A DNA stretch of 64,000 nucleotides, from positions 1-64,000 of IMG/VR virus record IMGVR_UViG_3300048839_000196. One strand, given 5' to 3'. Shown here one piece after another: positions 1-8,212 of this stretch; the first letter of the stretch is position 1; the number at the start of each line of letters is the position of its first letter. The DNA comes from a virus. The position numbers were made by a program, and so were the translations under genes. The notes under the pieces were generated by a model. It saw only the letters and a program-made list of their open reading frames with translations, was not told the origin of the DNA and made no database searches.

Positions 1-2165
1 GGGATTCGTCGTTTTCAGGTTCAACGCTGCCCTTTTCTTGCGAACGCATAGAGGTACAATGGCGAGGCGACGAAGCCCGCGAACGGTTCTCCCCCATCAT
101 TGGAAGCGAATGCAGCCTTTCGCTAATTGTTTCAAATTCCGACCTGGAAACGTTTGTTACGGACTTAGTAGGAGCTGAAGAAGGGCGGTTCACCGTAACG
201 GTAGCGATGTTTGCCGGCCTGTCTGCCCCGTTTACATGGTCGGGGTATATCACTACTGATAACGTAAGAATAGAAGATACAACCCTAGAAGTAGGCTACC
301 GGGTTGAAATTCGAGCCGTTGACGGACTGGGGCGGCTTAAAAGCGTGGATTATAATAACGACGGCACACAATACGCCGGAAAGGAAACGTTTGTTCAGCA
401 CGTCCTAAAGGCCCTAAACAAGCTGCCATTTATCACGTCGCTTTTTGGCCCGTCCGATACGCTGCTGAACGTTGTGGCAAACTGGCATGAAAACAGCTAC
501 ACCTACGCAGCGACCATCAACCCGATGAACCGCGCCCGCGTATCACACGGCGCGTTTTACTACCGGGACACGAAGGGCAATAACGTCTATTCAAGCGCAT
601 ACGAGGTATTAGAAGAAATTTGCACGGCATGGGGCGCACGGCTGGTATTTTCTGGTAATGCGTTCTGGTTGATGCAGGTGGGCGAAGGTGACAACCTGGC
701 AAGCGTGAACGTATTCCGATACACGAAAGGCGGAACAGAAAGCGTAGCAACGGCTCAGGACTTAACTATGTTTCACTTTCCGAACGCGGCGGGAAACAAG
801 CTACTCCGGTTTTCAGGCGGAGCTTTCGAGTTCTTTGTCCCGCTGAAAAGCGTTCAAGTTGATTATAGGCATATTCAAAGCCGCAACTTGTTGGCTGGCT
901 ACACCTGGAGCGACATCAACAATACAGAGGTGACGGTAGAAGACATCGACGATAGCGACGGCGAAGGACGGCTATCTTATACCGGAACCCTGACAATTAA
1001 CACCTCGTGGATTAACGTCACCGGCCCGGCATTCCAACCGCACTATGTTGTTCTTGCGTTTAAGGTGCAGGTTGGTAGCTTTTTTCTGAATGGCGATGTA
1101 ATTGCAACGCCCACCGGCCCGGTGGCGGATAATATGGAATGGAATAACGACAGCGCCTCCCGGATGTACGTCGTTACGCCTGTTTTTCAATTCGACGGGC
1201 AAACGATTGCTTTCCCCATCAATTTCATTACACCACCACTTGAACAAAGCGGAGATCTTACTTTTTCGTTCGACAAGTACAAGGCGTACTACGGCGCTGA
1301 TGAAATCGGGTTTGTTGTTGGTGATCCGTACCTGATTTTAGGCTACCAACTGACCAATAACTACCTGGAATTGCTTGGAGATGGGACATTTGAGAATCAA
1401 GCCGACATCTACCGATACAAATCAACAAATGACGCAACCGCATCCAAGCGCGTTGAACTCGTAACAAGCATAGGCGACGGCCCGAACCTGGCAAGCCCCG
1501 GACACATCGAAGTAAAAGATGATACAGATGAATGGGTAATTTCCGACGCGTGGCGCGTTGGGAACTTAGGAGATTACAAGGCATTTTCGCAGTTATTAGC
1601 GAACGAAACCATACGCGGGCAACTTTTGCCAGTGAAAAAATTGTCGGGCATGCCGTTTCAAAACTTGGACAGCCCTAGCAACCCGTTACGCCCGCACCTA
1701 GCGATAGATTACGACAGTGCAAAGTGGCTATTCCTCGCAGGGCGGTACAACGTGCAAACCGAAATTTGGCAGGGCGATTGGTTCAAGGTGCAAAGCGGTA
1801 CAGGCTACACGGAGGAAACCATGCAGCTAATTCCAAAAGATGCAAAGGACGGTGCGCCAACGTCGGGAGGCACAGGAGGCACAGCGCCAACGGGCGGGAC
1901 AAGTACGACAGGGGGCAGCACAGGCAGCGCGGGCAACACGGTACGGGTATTCAGGCAAGAGTTTTTAAACAATAGCGACGGCGAATTACTGATCACTGAA
2001 AACGGCGGCGCGTTGCCATTTGTTGAAATTCAGATTCAGGTGTTTCAGAACGGGCAAAAGCTCCTACCTGTTCAATACGACATTGTAAGTAGCACGATAA
2101 CCATAGACGCAGACACGCACTTTGTAGGGGCAAATTATGAAGTTTACTTTACGATAATCCAATAG
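1..2165 (+). CDS. Tail-tip/baseplate-like protein, 5' end outside window
   Basis: The frame is open from base 3, so the gene begins upstream; the ATG at 207 is internal because the 68 preceding codons read as ordinary protein (EVQWRGDEARERFSPIIGSE is part of it). That N-terminal pattern, a beta-rich segment with W-x-G-D-E followed by FSPIIGSE, is one I associate with tail-tip proteins of Bacteroidota siphophages. A Gly/Thr/Ser-rich linker is encoded at about 1855-1945, followed by a C-terminal domain of about 75 residues that could be a carbohydrate-binding or fibre-docking domain. The stop is two bases before the next ATG, in line with a tail operon. The family assignment is from pattern memory, not a search; the precise role (hub, distal tail or fibre adaptor) is uncertain. 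Confidence 0.75.
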   Translation, partial: DSSFSGSTLPFSCERIEVQWRGDEARERFSPIIGSECSLSLIVSNSDLETFVTDLVGAEEGRFTVTVAMFAGLSAPFTWSGYITTDNVRIEDTTLEVGYRVEIRAVDGLGRLKSVDYNNDGTQYAGKETFVQHVLKALNKLPFITSLFGPSDTLLNVVANWHENSYTYAATINPMNRARVSHGAFYYRDTKGNNVYSSAYEVLEEICTAWGARLVFSGNAFWLMQVGEGDNLASVNVFRYTKGGTESVATAQDLTMFHFPNAAGNKLLRFSGGAFEFFVPLKSVQVDYRHIQSRNLLAGYTWSDINNTEVTVEDIDDSDGEGRLSYTGTLTINTSWINVTGPAFQPHYVVLAFKVQVGSFFLNGDVIATPTGPVADNMEWNNDSASRMYVVTPVFQFDGQTIAFPINFITPPLEQSGDLTFSFDKYKAYYGADEIGFVVGDPYLILGYQLTNNYLELLGDGTFENQADIYRYKSTNDATASKRVELVTSIGDGPNLASPGHIEVKDDTDEWVISDAWRVGNLGDYKAFSQLLANETIRGQLLPVKKLSGMPFQNLDSPSNPLRPHLAIDYDSAKWLFLAGRYNVQTEIWQGDWFKVQSGTGYTEETMQLIPKDAKDGAPTSGGTGGTAPTGGTSTTGGSTGSAGNTVRVFRQEFLNNSDGELLITENGGALPFVEIQIQVFQNGQKLLPVQYDIVSSTITIDADTHFVGANYEVYFTIIQ

Positions 2166-2167
2166 AT

Positions 2168-3388
2168 ATGATACTAAAACCGATAGGGCCTGACTATTAT
2201 TCTGATGTGCGCGTGACAACGGAACGGGACGCTTTCGGGCGCTTTCGTGTATCGGCCCCTGAAACGCTGTTTGATTCCAAGCTCAGTACAGCGAACCATG
2301 CGCTTTTTTGGAACTTCTCGCAAGTTTCGGGAACGTGTACAAACACCTACTCAAAAGACCGTTCGTCTTATACCCTGGCAGTAGCCAACGAAACAGCCGG
2401 GCGCGGGGTATGGCAGACAAAGCAGCGGTTCAACTACCAACCCGGCAAAAGTCAATTGGTAATGATGACCGCCGTCCCCTCTGGAATGAAAGCGGGCATA
2501 ACGTACCGCGTGGGTATTTTTGACGACAATAACGGCCTGTTTTTTGAAATAGATGGGGCGGACGGATTGCGGGCGGTGCGGCGGTCAAGGGTAAGTGGCG
2601 AAGCGGTTGATACTGTGGTCAATTTCCCGCAATTCAATCTGGATGCAATGGATGGGAAATCAGGTTCCAGCGTGCTATTTGACTACACCAAATCACAGAT
2701 TTTTGTAATCGACTTTGAATCTTTACAGGTCGGCAGCGTGCGCTTTGGCCTGGTTGTTGACGGCGTAATTATCTACCTCCATCAGATGAACCACGCCAAT
2801 ATCCTGGATGCGGCGTACTTTTCAACGCCCAACCTGCCCCTCAGATACGAACTTGTGAACGACGGCACAGGCGGCGCGGCAACGCTTGAAGCGATATGTA
2901 GCACGGTAATTAGCGAGGGAGGCAGCCAGGAAACCGGTATCACGCGCTATGTGGGCACGGAAACCCATGTGGACGCGAATAGCACAGCGGCAACTTATGC
3001 GTGCGTAGGGGTACGACTGAAAGCTGCGAACCTGGACAGCGTAGTAAAGATTGCAGCAACTACGCTGATTAATATTGCAGCAAGTACGCAAGACTTTGAA
3101 TGGAAGTTGATTCTTAATCCCACCGTTGCGGGAACGTTCACTTATTCCGACCTGACCAACAGCGCGGTACAGGTGGCCTATGGCGCGACAGCCAACACCG
3201 TCACGGACGGTACAGTCCTTGCTGGCGGCTTTGCGCAGGGCAACGAAACGACGGCGGCCTTAATTAATTCCCTGTACTATCTCGGTGCGACGATCGCAGG
3301 CACGCCGGACAGCATGGTGCTTTGCGTGCGGCCTCTGAGCGCAAACGAGGACATCCATGCAGGGATCACTATTAAAGAAATCGCGTGA
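2168..3388 (+). CDS. Fibre-type structural protein, cytoplasmic paralogue
   Basis: A 406-residue protein without a signal peptide. It carries the sequence signs of a family widespread in tailed phages: DAFGRFRVS near the N-terminus, YQPGKSQLV at about 95, a DAMDG-type stretch, then VIDFESLQVGSVRFGLVVDG and a conserved NHANI. The protein at 8209 is clearly homologous across nearly its whole length (GKSQLV, NLDRMDG, DFQALFVGRVRVGF, NHANIL, STVISEGG/SSVISEGG), but that copy has a signal peptide. Such proteins are usually annotated as structural or tail-fibre proteins. The start lies two bases after the previous stop, and the stop overlaps the next start (TGATG), so it is translated as part of the tail operon. 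The structural role is inferred from family and context. Confidence 0.75.
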   Translation: MILKPIGPDYYSDVRVTTERDAFGRFRVSAPETLFDSKLSTANHALFWNFSQVSGTCTNTYSKDRSSYTLAVANETAGRGVWQTKQRFNYQPGKSQLVMMTAVPSGMKAGITYRVGIFDDNNGLFFEIDGADGLRAVRRSRVSGEAVDTVVNFPQFNLDAMDGKSGSSVLFDYTKSQIFVIDFESLQVGSVRFGLVVDGVIIYLHQMNHANILDAAYFSTPNLPLRYELVNDGTGGAATLEAICSTVISEGGSQETGITRYVGTETHVDANSTAATYACVGVRLKAANLDSVVKIAATTLINIAASTQDFEWKLILNPTVAGTFTYSDLTNSAVQVAYGATANTVTDGTVLAGGFAQGNETTAALINSLYYLGATIAGTPDSMVLCVRPLSANEDIHAGITIKEIA

Positions 3389-6045
3389 TGAAAAACTATA
3401 TCTGTGTTTTTGTTTTACTTTTTGTTGCGGGGGCTGCTTTCGGGCAGTTCCCCAATTCGCCCAACAAAATACGCCTGGGTAACCAGACCACAGGCGACGG
3501 CCTACTTTACCGCACGGCTGGCAGTCCTGCCTACACGCCAACGGGAATTAATAACGCGTGGGTTGCCCTGGACACGGTGACCGGAACGATCTATTATTAT
3601 GAAGGCGGGACGTGGAACGCGATAGCAAGCGGCGGCACGGACATAGATAGCCTTGTCTATGCAAGTGATACGTTATACCTATACACGCCTTCGGAAACGT
3701 TCAAGGTTGAAATCCTTGCTGGCAGCGCAACGCCTGACAGCCTGAGCTACACGGCAACAACACAGGCATTAAGCATCATAGGCTCCAACACTGTTTCGCT
3801 TCTGATGAACACAGACGCAACGCTGTTAGGCAGCAACACCAACGCACAACTCTTGCGGGTTGATACGTCTATAATCGCATCGAAAACGTGGATTGCCGGC
3901 AACGTCCTGGACACTGCCGCAAAGCTGTCTTTTTCCGGCACGCTTGGCCCGATTAAGCTCCGGGCGGGCACGGCTGACACGGTGAACTTCGATGACGGCA
4001 CAGGCACAAGCGTTTCCCAGAGCGCGGGCGTACTTCGCTACAACCTGACCAGCATAGGCACACCGGGAACGTACACGAGCGTTACGGTAGATGCCAACGG
4101 GCGGGTAACGTCGGGGAGCAATCCGGGCTATGTGACGGTAGTAGATTCGACGCGCATCATATCCGACAGCGTAGCGGTGTATTATCAGAATGGCTCCGAG
4201 GTGGGCAGGGACACGATTCGCGTGCCAAGCACAGGCGGGGGCGGAAGCATCACCGGCAGCGGAACAACAAACACCATACCCCTATGGGCAGGCTCAACGG
4301 CGCTTGGAGATTCACCCCTCACCGTAGCAATCGGCGGCGTCACAGCGACGGGCACAGGGTTTTTCAGGCTGCCCAATGGCACCACAGCGCAGAGGCCCGG
4401 AACGCCAGCAGCGGGGCAACTTAGGTACAATACCACAGCCGGAAACCTCGACTTTTACGGGGCGTCGGCGTGGGAGAACCCGGTCAAAAGCGCAACGGCG
4501 ACGGGGTTGGGTACGGCTAATTTTGCAGCGGTATTCGATGCAAACGGAAGGCTTACAACAGGGTCACGAATAGGGTACGACCAGACCGCAGGATTAACCT
4601 ATATAGATGCTGGATATGTTAATGCAGGTGATCCTCAATTTGCGTTTAGGCGCGGCGGGAACAACAATGGATTTGTTTTAAGGGCAATAAATAGCACTAC
4701 TCCATCCGGAGAAGGCTTAGTATGGTGGAACGCTGCGGCATCGGGTAGGATATTTGCATTTTACAGCGATGGTTCGATAGCTTTTGGGCAGGGTAACGGA
4801 AATAATATTACTAATTTTGCGGGCTATATTGGATCAAGTGGCCAATTTTCCGCAGGCAACGCACAGAATTATTTCTTAGGCAACGCCTCTAGCGCGACCG
4901 GCAACAGAAACGTTCTATATTCAGTGCTGGGGGGCCTTGGAAATATCACATCTGGCGCGTATGAGTTGAAAAATATGTACTTGCTTTCTGGTGGCACAGG
5001 TATAAGCGGTACGTTTTCAGGATTTGCCGTTAACTTAGATCAGCTAATGAGCAACAACGATCCGCAAAAAGGCACTTGGTACGGCATCCGTTCGCGTCTT
5101 AATCACCAACCAACCGCCGGAGATTCAAGATCGTATAATATATATGTAGGCGGAACAATTAACCATCGGGGCGAAAATACATCTATTTCTTCTGGCGTGA
5201 CGATAGACCCGACAATAGCAGCAGTAGCATCAGGGAGTTATAGAGGGTTGGAGCTGACGCAAAACAGCCAAACCGCTATATATCAATCCGGTGCAAGCGC
5301 AGTAAATAACCTAGCAGGCTCTACCCGCATCGGCTCCACCTCTGCCCCTGCCCGTCGCCTCCACGTTTCCGGCGTGGTGCGCTTGGATTCACTTGCATCA
5401 TTCACCCCGACGCGCATAGTAGGCGCGGATGCAGATGGGGACTTGGGCGCGCTGACACTAGGCACAGGCGTAACGATCGACGCGGGCGTGTTGAACGTGG
5501 CAGCTTCTGGAGTTTCCGACGGCGACAAAGGCGACATCACCGTGTCAAGCAGCGGAGCGACGTGGACAATAGACAACAACGCGGTGACCACTGCGAAAAT
5601 AGCAGACGCGAATGTAACGGCCGACAAGCTTGCAAGCGGGGCCGCAGGTGGGGCGAAGTTGGGCGGGCTGACTTACTTAAGCGTAGATGACGCAGATGTG
5701 GACTTAAGCAATTATCTGACAATCGACTGGATAAGCAACTATTCGCAGCTTGTTGTCTGGCTGCGCATCGGAAACACCGCAAGCAGGACAGTGACTTTCC
5801 CGGAGCCGTCAAGTACATACGCAGGGAAAATAGTTGAAGTGTTTTTCGGAACAACAAACGGCGGTACGCACTTCGGGCAGATCACAAGCGGCGGCACAAA
5901 CCGCCTGACGTACCGGGATGGAGTAAACGTCGCAACCGCAACAACGTACGACGGAGGACAAACACTGAAATACGCACGGGTTATTTGCAGTCAGGACCCA
6001 AACACGCTCGCGTATCAGTGGCTAATTATGGACGAACGCAATTAA
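3388..6045 (+). CDS. Large tail fibre with N-terminal signal-like segment
   Basis: About 885 residues. An in-frame GTG at 3385 precedes the ATG at 3388; I prefer the ATG because it overlaps the previous stop (TGATG). The N-terminus, MKNYICVFVLLFVAGAAFGQ, looks like a Sec signal peptide. Typical fibre modules follow: TSVTVDANGRVTSGSNP at about 230, a LPNGTTAQRPGTPAAGQLRY module at about 325-345, and a DGDKGDITVSSSGATWTIDN stretch followed by repeated TTAKIADANVTADKL near 715-750, which are all common in phage fibres. The middle (about 4580-5320) is richer in A and T than the flanks and may be an exchanged receptor-binding region. It likely binds the host surface; why a fibre would carry a signal peptide is unclear (see findings). 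Confidence 0.8.
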   Translation: MKNYICVFVLLFVAGAAFGQFPNSPNKIRLGNQTTGDGLLYRTAGSPAYTPTGINNAWVALDTVTGTIYYYEGGTWNAIASGGTDIDSLVYASDTLYLYTPSETFKVEILAGSATPDSLSYTATTQALSIIGSNTVSLLMNTDATLLGSNTNAQLLRVDTSIIASKTWIAGNVLDTAAKLSFSGTLGPIKLRAGTADTVNFDDGTGTSVSQSAGVLRYNLTSIGTPGTYTSVTVDANGRVTSGSNPGYVTVVDSTRIISDSVAVYYQNGSEVGRDTIRVPSTGGGGSITGSGTTNTIPLWAGSTALGDSPLTVAIGGVTATGTGFFRLPNGTTAQRPGTPAAGQLRYNTTAGNLDFYGASAWENPVKSATATGLGTANFAAVFDANGRLTTGSRIGYDQTAGLTYIDAGYVNAGDPQFAFRRGGNNNGFVLRAINSTTPSGEGLVWWNAAASGRIFAFYSDGSIAFGQGNGNNITNFAGYIGSSGQFSAGNAQNYFLGNASSATGNRNVLYSVLGGLGNITSGAYELKNMYLLSGGTGISGTFSGFAVNLDQLMSNNDPQKGTWYGIRSRLNHQPTAGDSRSYNIYVGGTINHRGENTSISSGVTIDPTIAAVASGSYRGLELTQNSQTAIYQSGASAVNNLAGSTRIGSTSAPARRLHVSGVVRLDSLASFTPTRIVGADADGDLGALTLGTGVTIDAGVLNVAASGVSDGDKGDITVSSSGATWTIDNNAVTTAKIADANVTADKLASGAAGGAKLGGLTYLSVDDADVDLSNYLTIDWISNYSQLVVWLRIGNTASRTVTFPEPSSTYAGKIVEVFFGTTNGGTHFGQITSGGTNRLTYRDGVNVATATTYDGGQTLKYARVICSQDPNTLAYQWLIMDERN

Positions 6046-6056
6046 AAATAGCAACC

Positions 6057-6788
6057 ATGAAACGAATATTGATTTTTCTCCTATGCAGCCTATCTGCATT
6101 TCTTGCCAGCGCACAGACCGGCGAATACTCTGATACGATGTATCTGAGCATACAAGGCGAACAGCGCTACTTGTATCACATCCGCACGTTCGAAGACGGC
6201 ACGCAGCGCGGATTGCTTGACGGCGCTTTCCGTATTCCAGTTGACAGCGCAACCGCTGCCAACTATGTAGCAGGGCAGATATGGCAAGTGGCAAATGACT
6301 ACTGGCAGCGGGAAACGGCCCGGATCAACGCGGGAACGTACATCCGCAAGATCACAGAGCTTGACAGCCTATCTATTCAGCAATTCGGCATCAGTGCGCG
6401 CAACGTGGCCAGAGATGCGGCGAAGCCAGAGATATTGACCTACAAAGCCGAAACAGGGCAGGACACGGTTTTTCTATGGCGTTGGCGGATACTTAAGACA
6501 GGCGCTGCGGGCGTGGATGCGCAGATCGTGGAGCGCTTTTCAACCAAGGTACTCCGACTGATACCGGCAGCAGGCCCCGGCGCAGGCACTGAGATCATTT
6601 TCACGGTGGATAATACCAACGTTTTCAGAATGACCTACGACGGCGCAACGCGGTTTTTCCTGCGCAACCCGGCGAACGTTAACGAATGGGTAGCTTTCGA
6701 CGCTAACCGGGGCGTCGCCTACCGATTAGTAAGGGCGGTTAACGCACGGGCAACGGCGGCATTCAAGGCACAAAATACGGCACAATGA
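6057..6788 (+). CDS. Exported protein of the tail operon
   Basis: About 243 residues from the ATG at 6057. The frame is open further upstream to 5985, but that would put 24 polar residues in front of a clean signal peptide (MKRILIFLLCSLSAFLASAQ, cleavage expected after SAQ). The mature part has no motif I recognise; it contains several beta-prone stretches (EIIFTVDNTNVFRMTYDG, TRFFLRNP, WVAFDANRGVAYRL) and may be a small fibre, chaperone or periplasmic protein. Its stop overlaps the next start as ATGA, so it is translationally coupled to the small membrane proteins that follow. Export is supported by the sequence; function is unknown. Confidence 0.7.
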   Translation: MKRILIFLLCSLSAFLASAQTGEYSDTMYLSIQGEQRYLYHIRTFEDGTQRGLLDGAFRIPVDSATAANYVAGQIWQVANDYWQRETARINAGTYIRKITELDSLSIQQFGISARNVARDAAKPEILTYKAETGQDTVFLWRWRILKTGAAGVDAQIVERFSTKVLRLIPAAGPGAGTEIIFTVDNTNVFRMTYDGATRFFLRNPANVNEWVAFDANRGVAYRLVRAVNARATAAFKAQNTAQ

Positions 6789-6913
6789 AAACAATAGCAT
6801 TCATCGTAATCGTAATAGCCATAGCATTCGCAGCTAGTGTATTAGCTCTAGTCATCAACGAAAGCAAAGACTACACTGGAGATGTAAACTCAGGTAAAAC
6901 TTTTGAGAAATGA
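6785..6913 (+). CDS. Small single-pass membrane protein (42 aa)
   Basis: The ATG overlaps the preceding TGA (ATGA) and the stop in turn overlaps the next ATG. Residues 4-25 are almost entirely I, V, A, L and F (KTIAFIVIVIAIAFAASVLA), followed by a charged tail ending in KTFEK. One transmembrane helix with a short polar tail, next to a holin candidate, would suit a lysis accessory protein, but nothing in the sequence proves this. The two ATGA overlaps and the hydrophobic composition are the case for it being a real gene. Confidence 0.65.
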   Translation: MKTIAFIVIVIAIAFAASVLALVINESKDYTGDVNSGKTFEK

Positions 6914-7023
6914 CAGACGTAAGTGTGCTCATACTGGACATTATAAAGTGGGTATCATTGATAATCGCCGCATTCTTCATTGCTGTTGCTTTCTACGCGA
7001 GGCATAAAAAACTACAAAAATGA
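6910..7023 (+). CDS. Small single-pass membrane protein (37 aa)
   Basis: Starts and stops in ATGA overlaps with its neighbours. A hydrophobic helix (about residues 12-30, IKWVSLIIAAFFIAVAFYA) is followed by a basic tail, RHKKLQK, consistent with an N-out/C-in single span by the positive-inside rule. It sits between another micro membrane protein and the gene at 7020. Possible roles are antiholin or spanin-like accessory; unproven. Confidence 0.65.
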   Translation: MTDVSVLILDIIKWVSLIIAAFFIAVAFYARHKKLQK

Positions 7024-7583
7024 GGTACCAAGTAAAGCAAGGTCAGCATGACTTCAAGCCCAATGGGATCAACCAGATCACGCCGATACTTGGGAGGTAT
7101 TCTGAGCTAATCACTCTAGACCTAGACCAGAGTTGCTGGTACGACATCAAGGAGTTCCCCGGGAAGGACTCTTGGAATAAAGCTGGCGGCGTAGGTGCTG
7201 CACTAAGCGCCAACAACAAGAGCGCCTTGCTTCTAGCGTGGAGGCCAGACGAAAATTTCATGCACTTCCGCGCAGCCATATACGAGAATGACGAGAACGG
7301 CGGCTGGGATGTCCATGGCGAGGTGATGTTCTCTCTATATGATACCGCTTGCCTTGCGATTGTAAAGGACGGAGGTAAGTTGAATGCCGAGCTTTTTTAT
7401 GTGACCGCTGGCGATAATCATTCAGAGCGCAACGGAGTTACTTCGTATATTTGGGCTAAGATCCCAAGCATACTCAGACGGCGCGGACCTTGGTTTGGAG
7501 GTAGATTCCCGGCGCCGAATGATATGGAAAAATGGGTCAGCTTTAAGAAATGGAGAAGTTCTGGGTCTGGGCCTTACAAATAA
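7020..7583 (+). CDS. Hypothetical protein (187 aa)
   Basis: A soluble protein without signal peptide or membrane span. It has several Trp-containing beta-like stretches (SCWYDIKEFPGKDSW, LLLAWRPDENFMHFRAAIYE) and a basic C-terminus (IPSILRRRGPWFGGRF). I do not recognise the family. The ATG overlaps the preceding stop, and its last 34 bases overlap the start of the holin-like gene, so translation of the two is likely coupled. Position between membrane proteins suggests an adaptor or lysis-timing function, but this is context only. Confidence 0.6.
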   Translation: MRYQVKQGQHDFKPNGINQITPILGRYSELITLDLDQSCWYDIKEFPGKDSWNKAGGVGAALSANNKSALLLAWRPDENFMHFRAAIYENDENGGWDVHGEVMFSLYDTACLAIVKDGGKLNAELFYVTAGDNHSERNGVTSYIWAKIPSILRRRGPWFGGRFPAPNDMEKWVSFKKWRSSGSGPYK

Positions 7584-7960
7584 CCAAAGAGGAGTGCGTT
7601 GCAATCTTCGGAGGCTTCATTGGTGCTATTGCCTACCTGCAAAATAAGAAGAAGTCCTTCTGGGACAGAGTTATTATTTTAGGCATTGGAGGATCAATGG
7701 CTTATCTAGCCACCCCGTTCTTTGTTTACAAGCTCGGGCTACAAGAAGTCCCCGGGGCAGCAGGATTAATTGGAGCTATCATTGGAGGATCTTCAATGGA
7801 GTTGTTTGAGCTATTCATCGCGCTGCTCGACGAGATACAGAGCAACCCGAAATTCATAATTCAGATCATTAAATCAAAATTAGGAATAAAAGATGAAAAA
7901 GAAGTGCAAAGGAAAGAAAGGAAAAGGAACCAAGATGACTCCGAAGGCGCCGAAAATTAA
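7550..7960 (+). CDS. Holin-like membrane protein
   Basis: 136 residues with three hydrophobic segments (about 16-30, 41-60 and 70-86) and a strongly charged C-terminal tail (KDEKEVQRKERKRNQDD). The NKKKSFWDRV motif between the first two segments resembles that of small three-span holin or LydA-like proteins found in Bacteroidota phages. It lies in a run of overlapping small genes with other membrane proteins. No endolysin is adjacent; the cell-wall hydrolases are at 29837 and 30329 on the other strand, so a pore-forming role is an inference from topology. Confidence 0.55.
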   Translation: MEKFWVWALQITKEECVAIFGGFIGAIAYLQNKKKSFWDRVIILGIGGSMAYLATPFFVYKLGLQEVPGAAGLIGAIIGGSSMELFELFIALLDEIQSNPKFIIQIIKSKLGIKDEKEVQRKERKRNQDDSEGAEN

Positions 7961-7973
7961 GAAGAGCTACTGA
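7893..7973 (+). CDS. Overlapping lysine-rich micro-ORF (26 aa)
   Basis: A 26-codon frame, offset from the holin-like gene and overlapping its last 68 bases, encodes a very basic peptide (MKKKCKGKKGKGTKMTPKAP then KIKKSY). An AGGA stretch lies about 8 bases before the ATG, and the stop overlaps the start of the next gene as TGATG, the same coupling seen throughout this operon. The peptide might bind nucleic acid or merely couple translation. Too short to be certain. Confidence 0.45.
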   Translation: MKKKCKGKKGKGTKMTPKAPKIKKSY

Positions 7974-8212
7974 TGGCAGCTGGGAAGAAGTTCAAAAAAG
8001 TTGTAACCAATCTAAAGACCGGGCGTAAGAAAACTGTTCGCTACGGAGCCAAGGGCTACACTATCGCCCCGGGCACAGAACGTGGCGACTCCTACTGTGC
8101 CCGGTCAGCAGGTCAGATGAAGAAACACCCGGAAGCTGCGAAAGATCCAAACTCACCGCTGCGCCTATCCAGAAAGAAATGGAAATGTAGCGGTAAAAAA
8201 TCCAAGAAATGA
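7973..8212 (+). CDS. Small basic Cys-containing phage protein
   Basis: 79 residues, very rich in Lys and Arg, with the recognisable core GDSYCARSAGQMKKHPEAAK followed by LSRKKWKC. Small proteins with this YCARSxG...LSRKKWKC pattern recur in many phages, always without known function; two conserved cysteines could bind metal or form a disulfide. It could be a DNA- or RNA-binding or virion protein. Start overlaps the micro-ORF stop (TGATG), stop overlaps the next start (ATGA). Confidence 0.7.
   Translation: MAAGKKFKKVVTNLKTGRKKTVRYGAKGYTIAPGTERGDSYCARSAGQMKKHPEAAKDPNSPLRLSRKKWKCSGKKSKK

Noticed and set aside
5283-5857. Minus-strand ORFs of 106-114 codons within the tail fibre gene
   Set aside because: Ser/Thr/Ala-skewed composition of an antisense frame; the fibre frame is uninterrupted and has family motifs.
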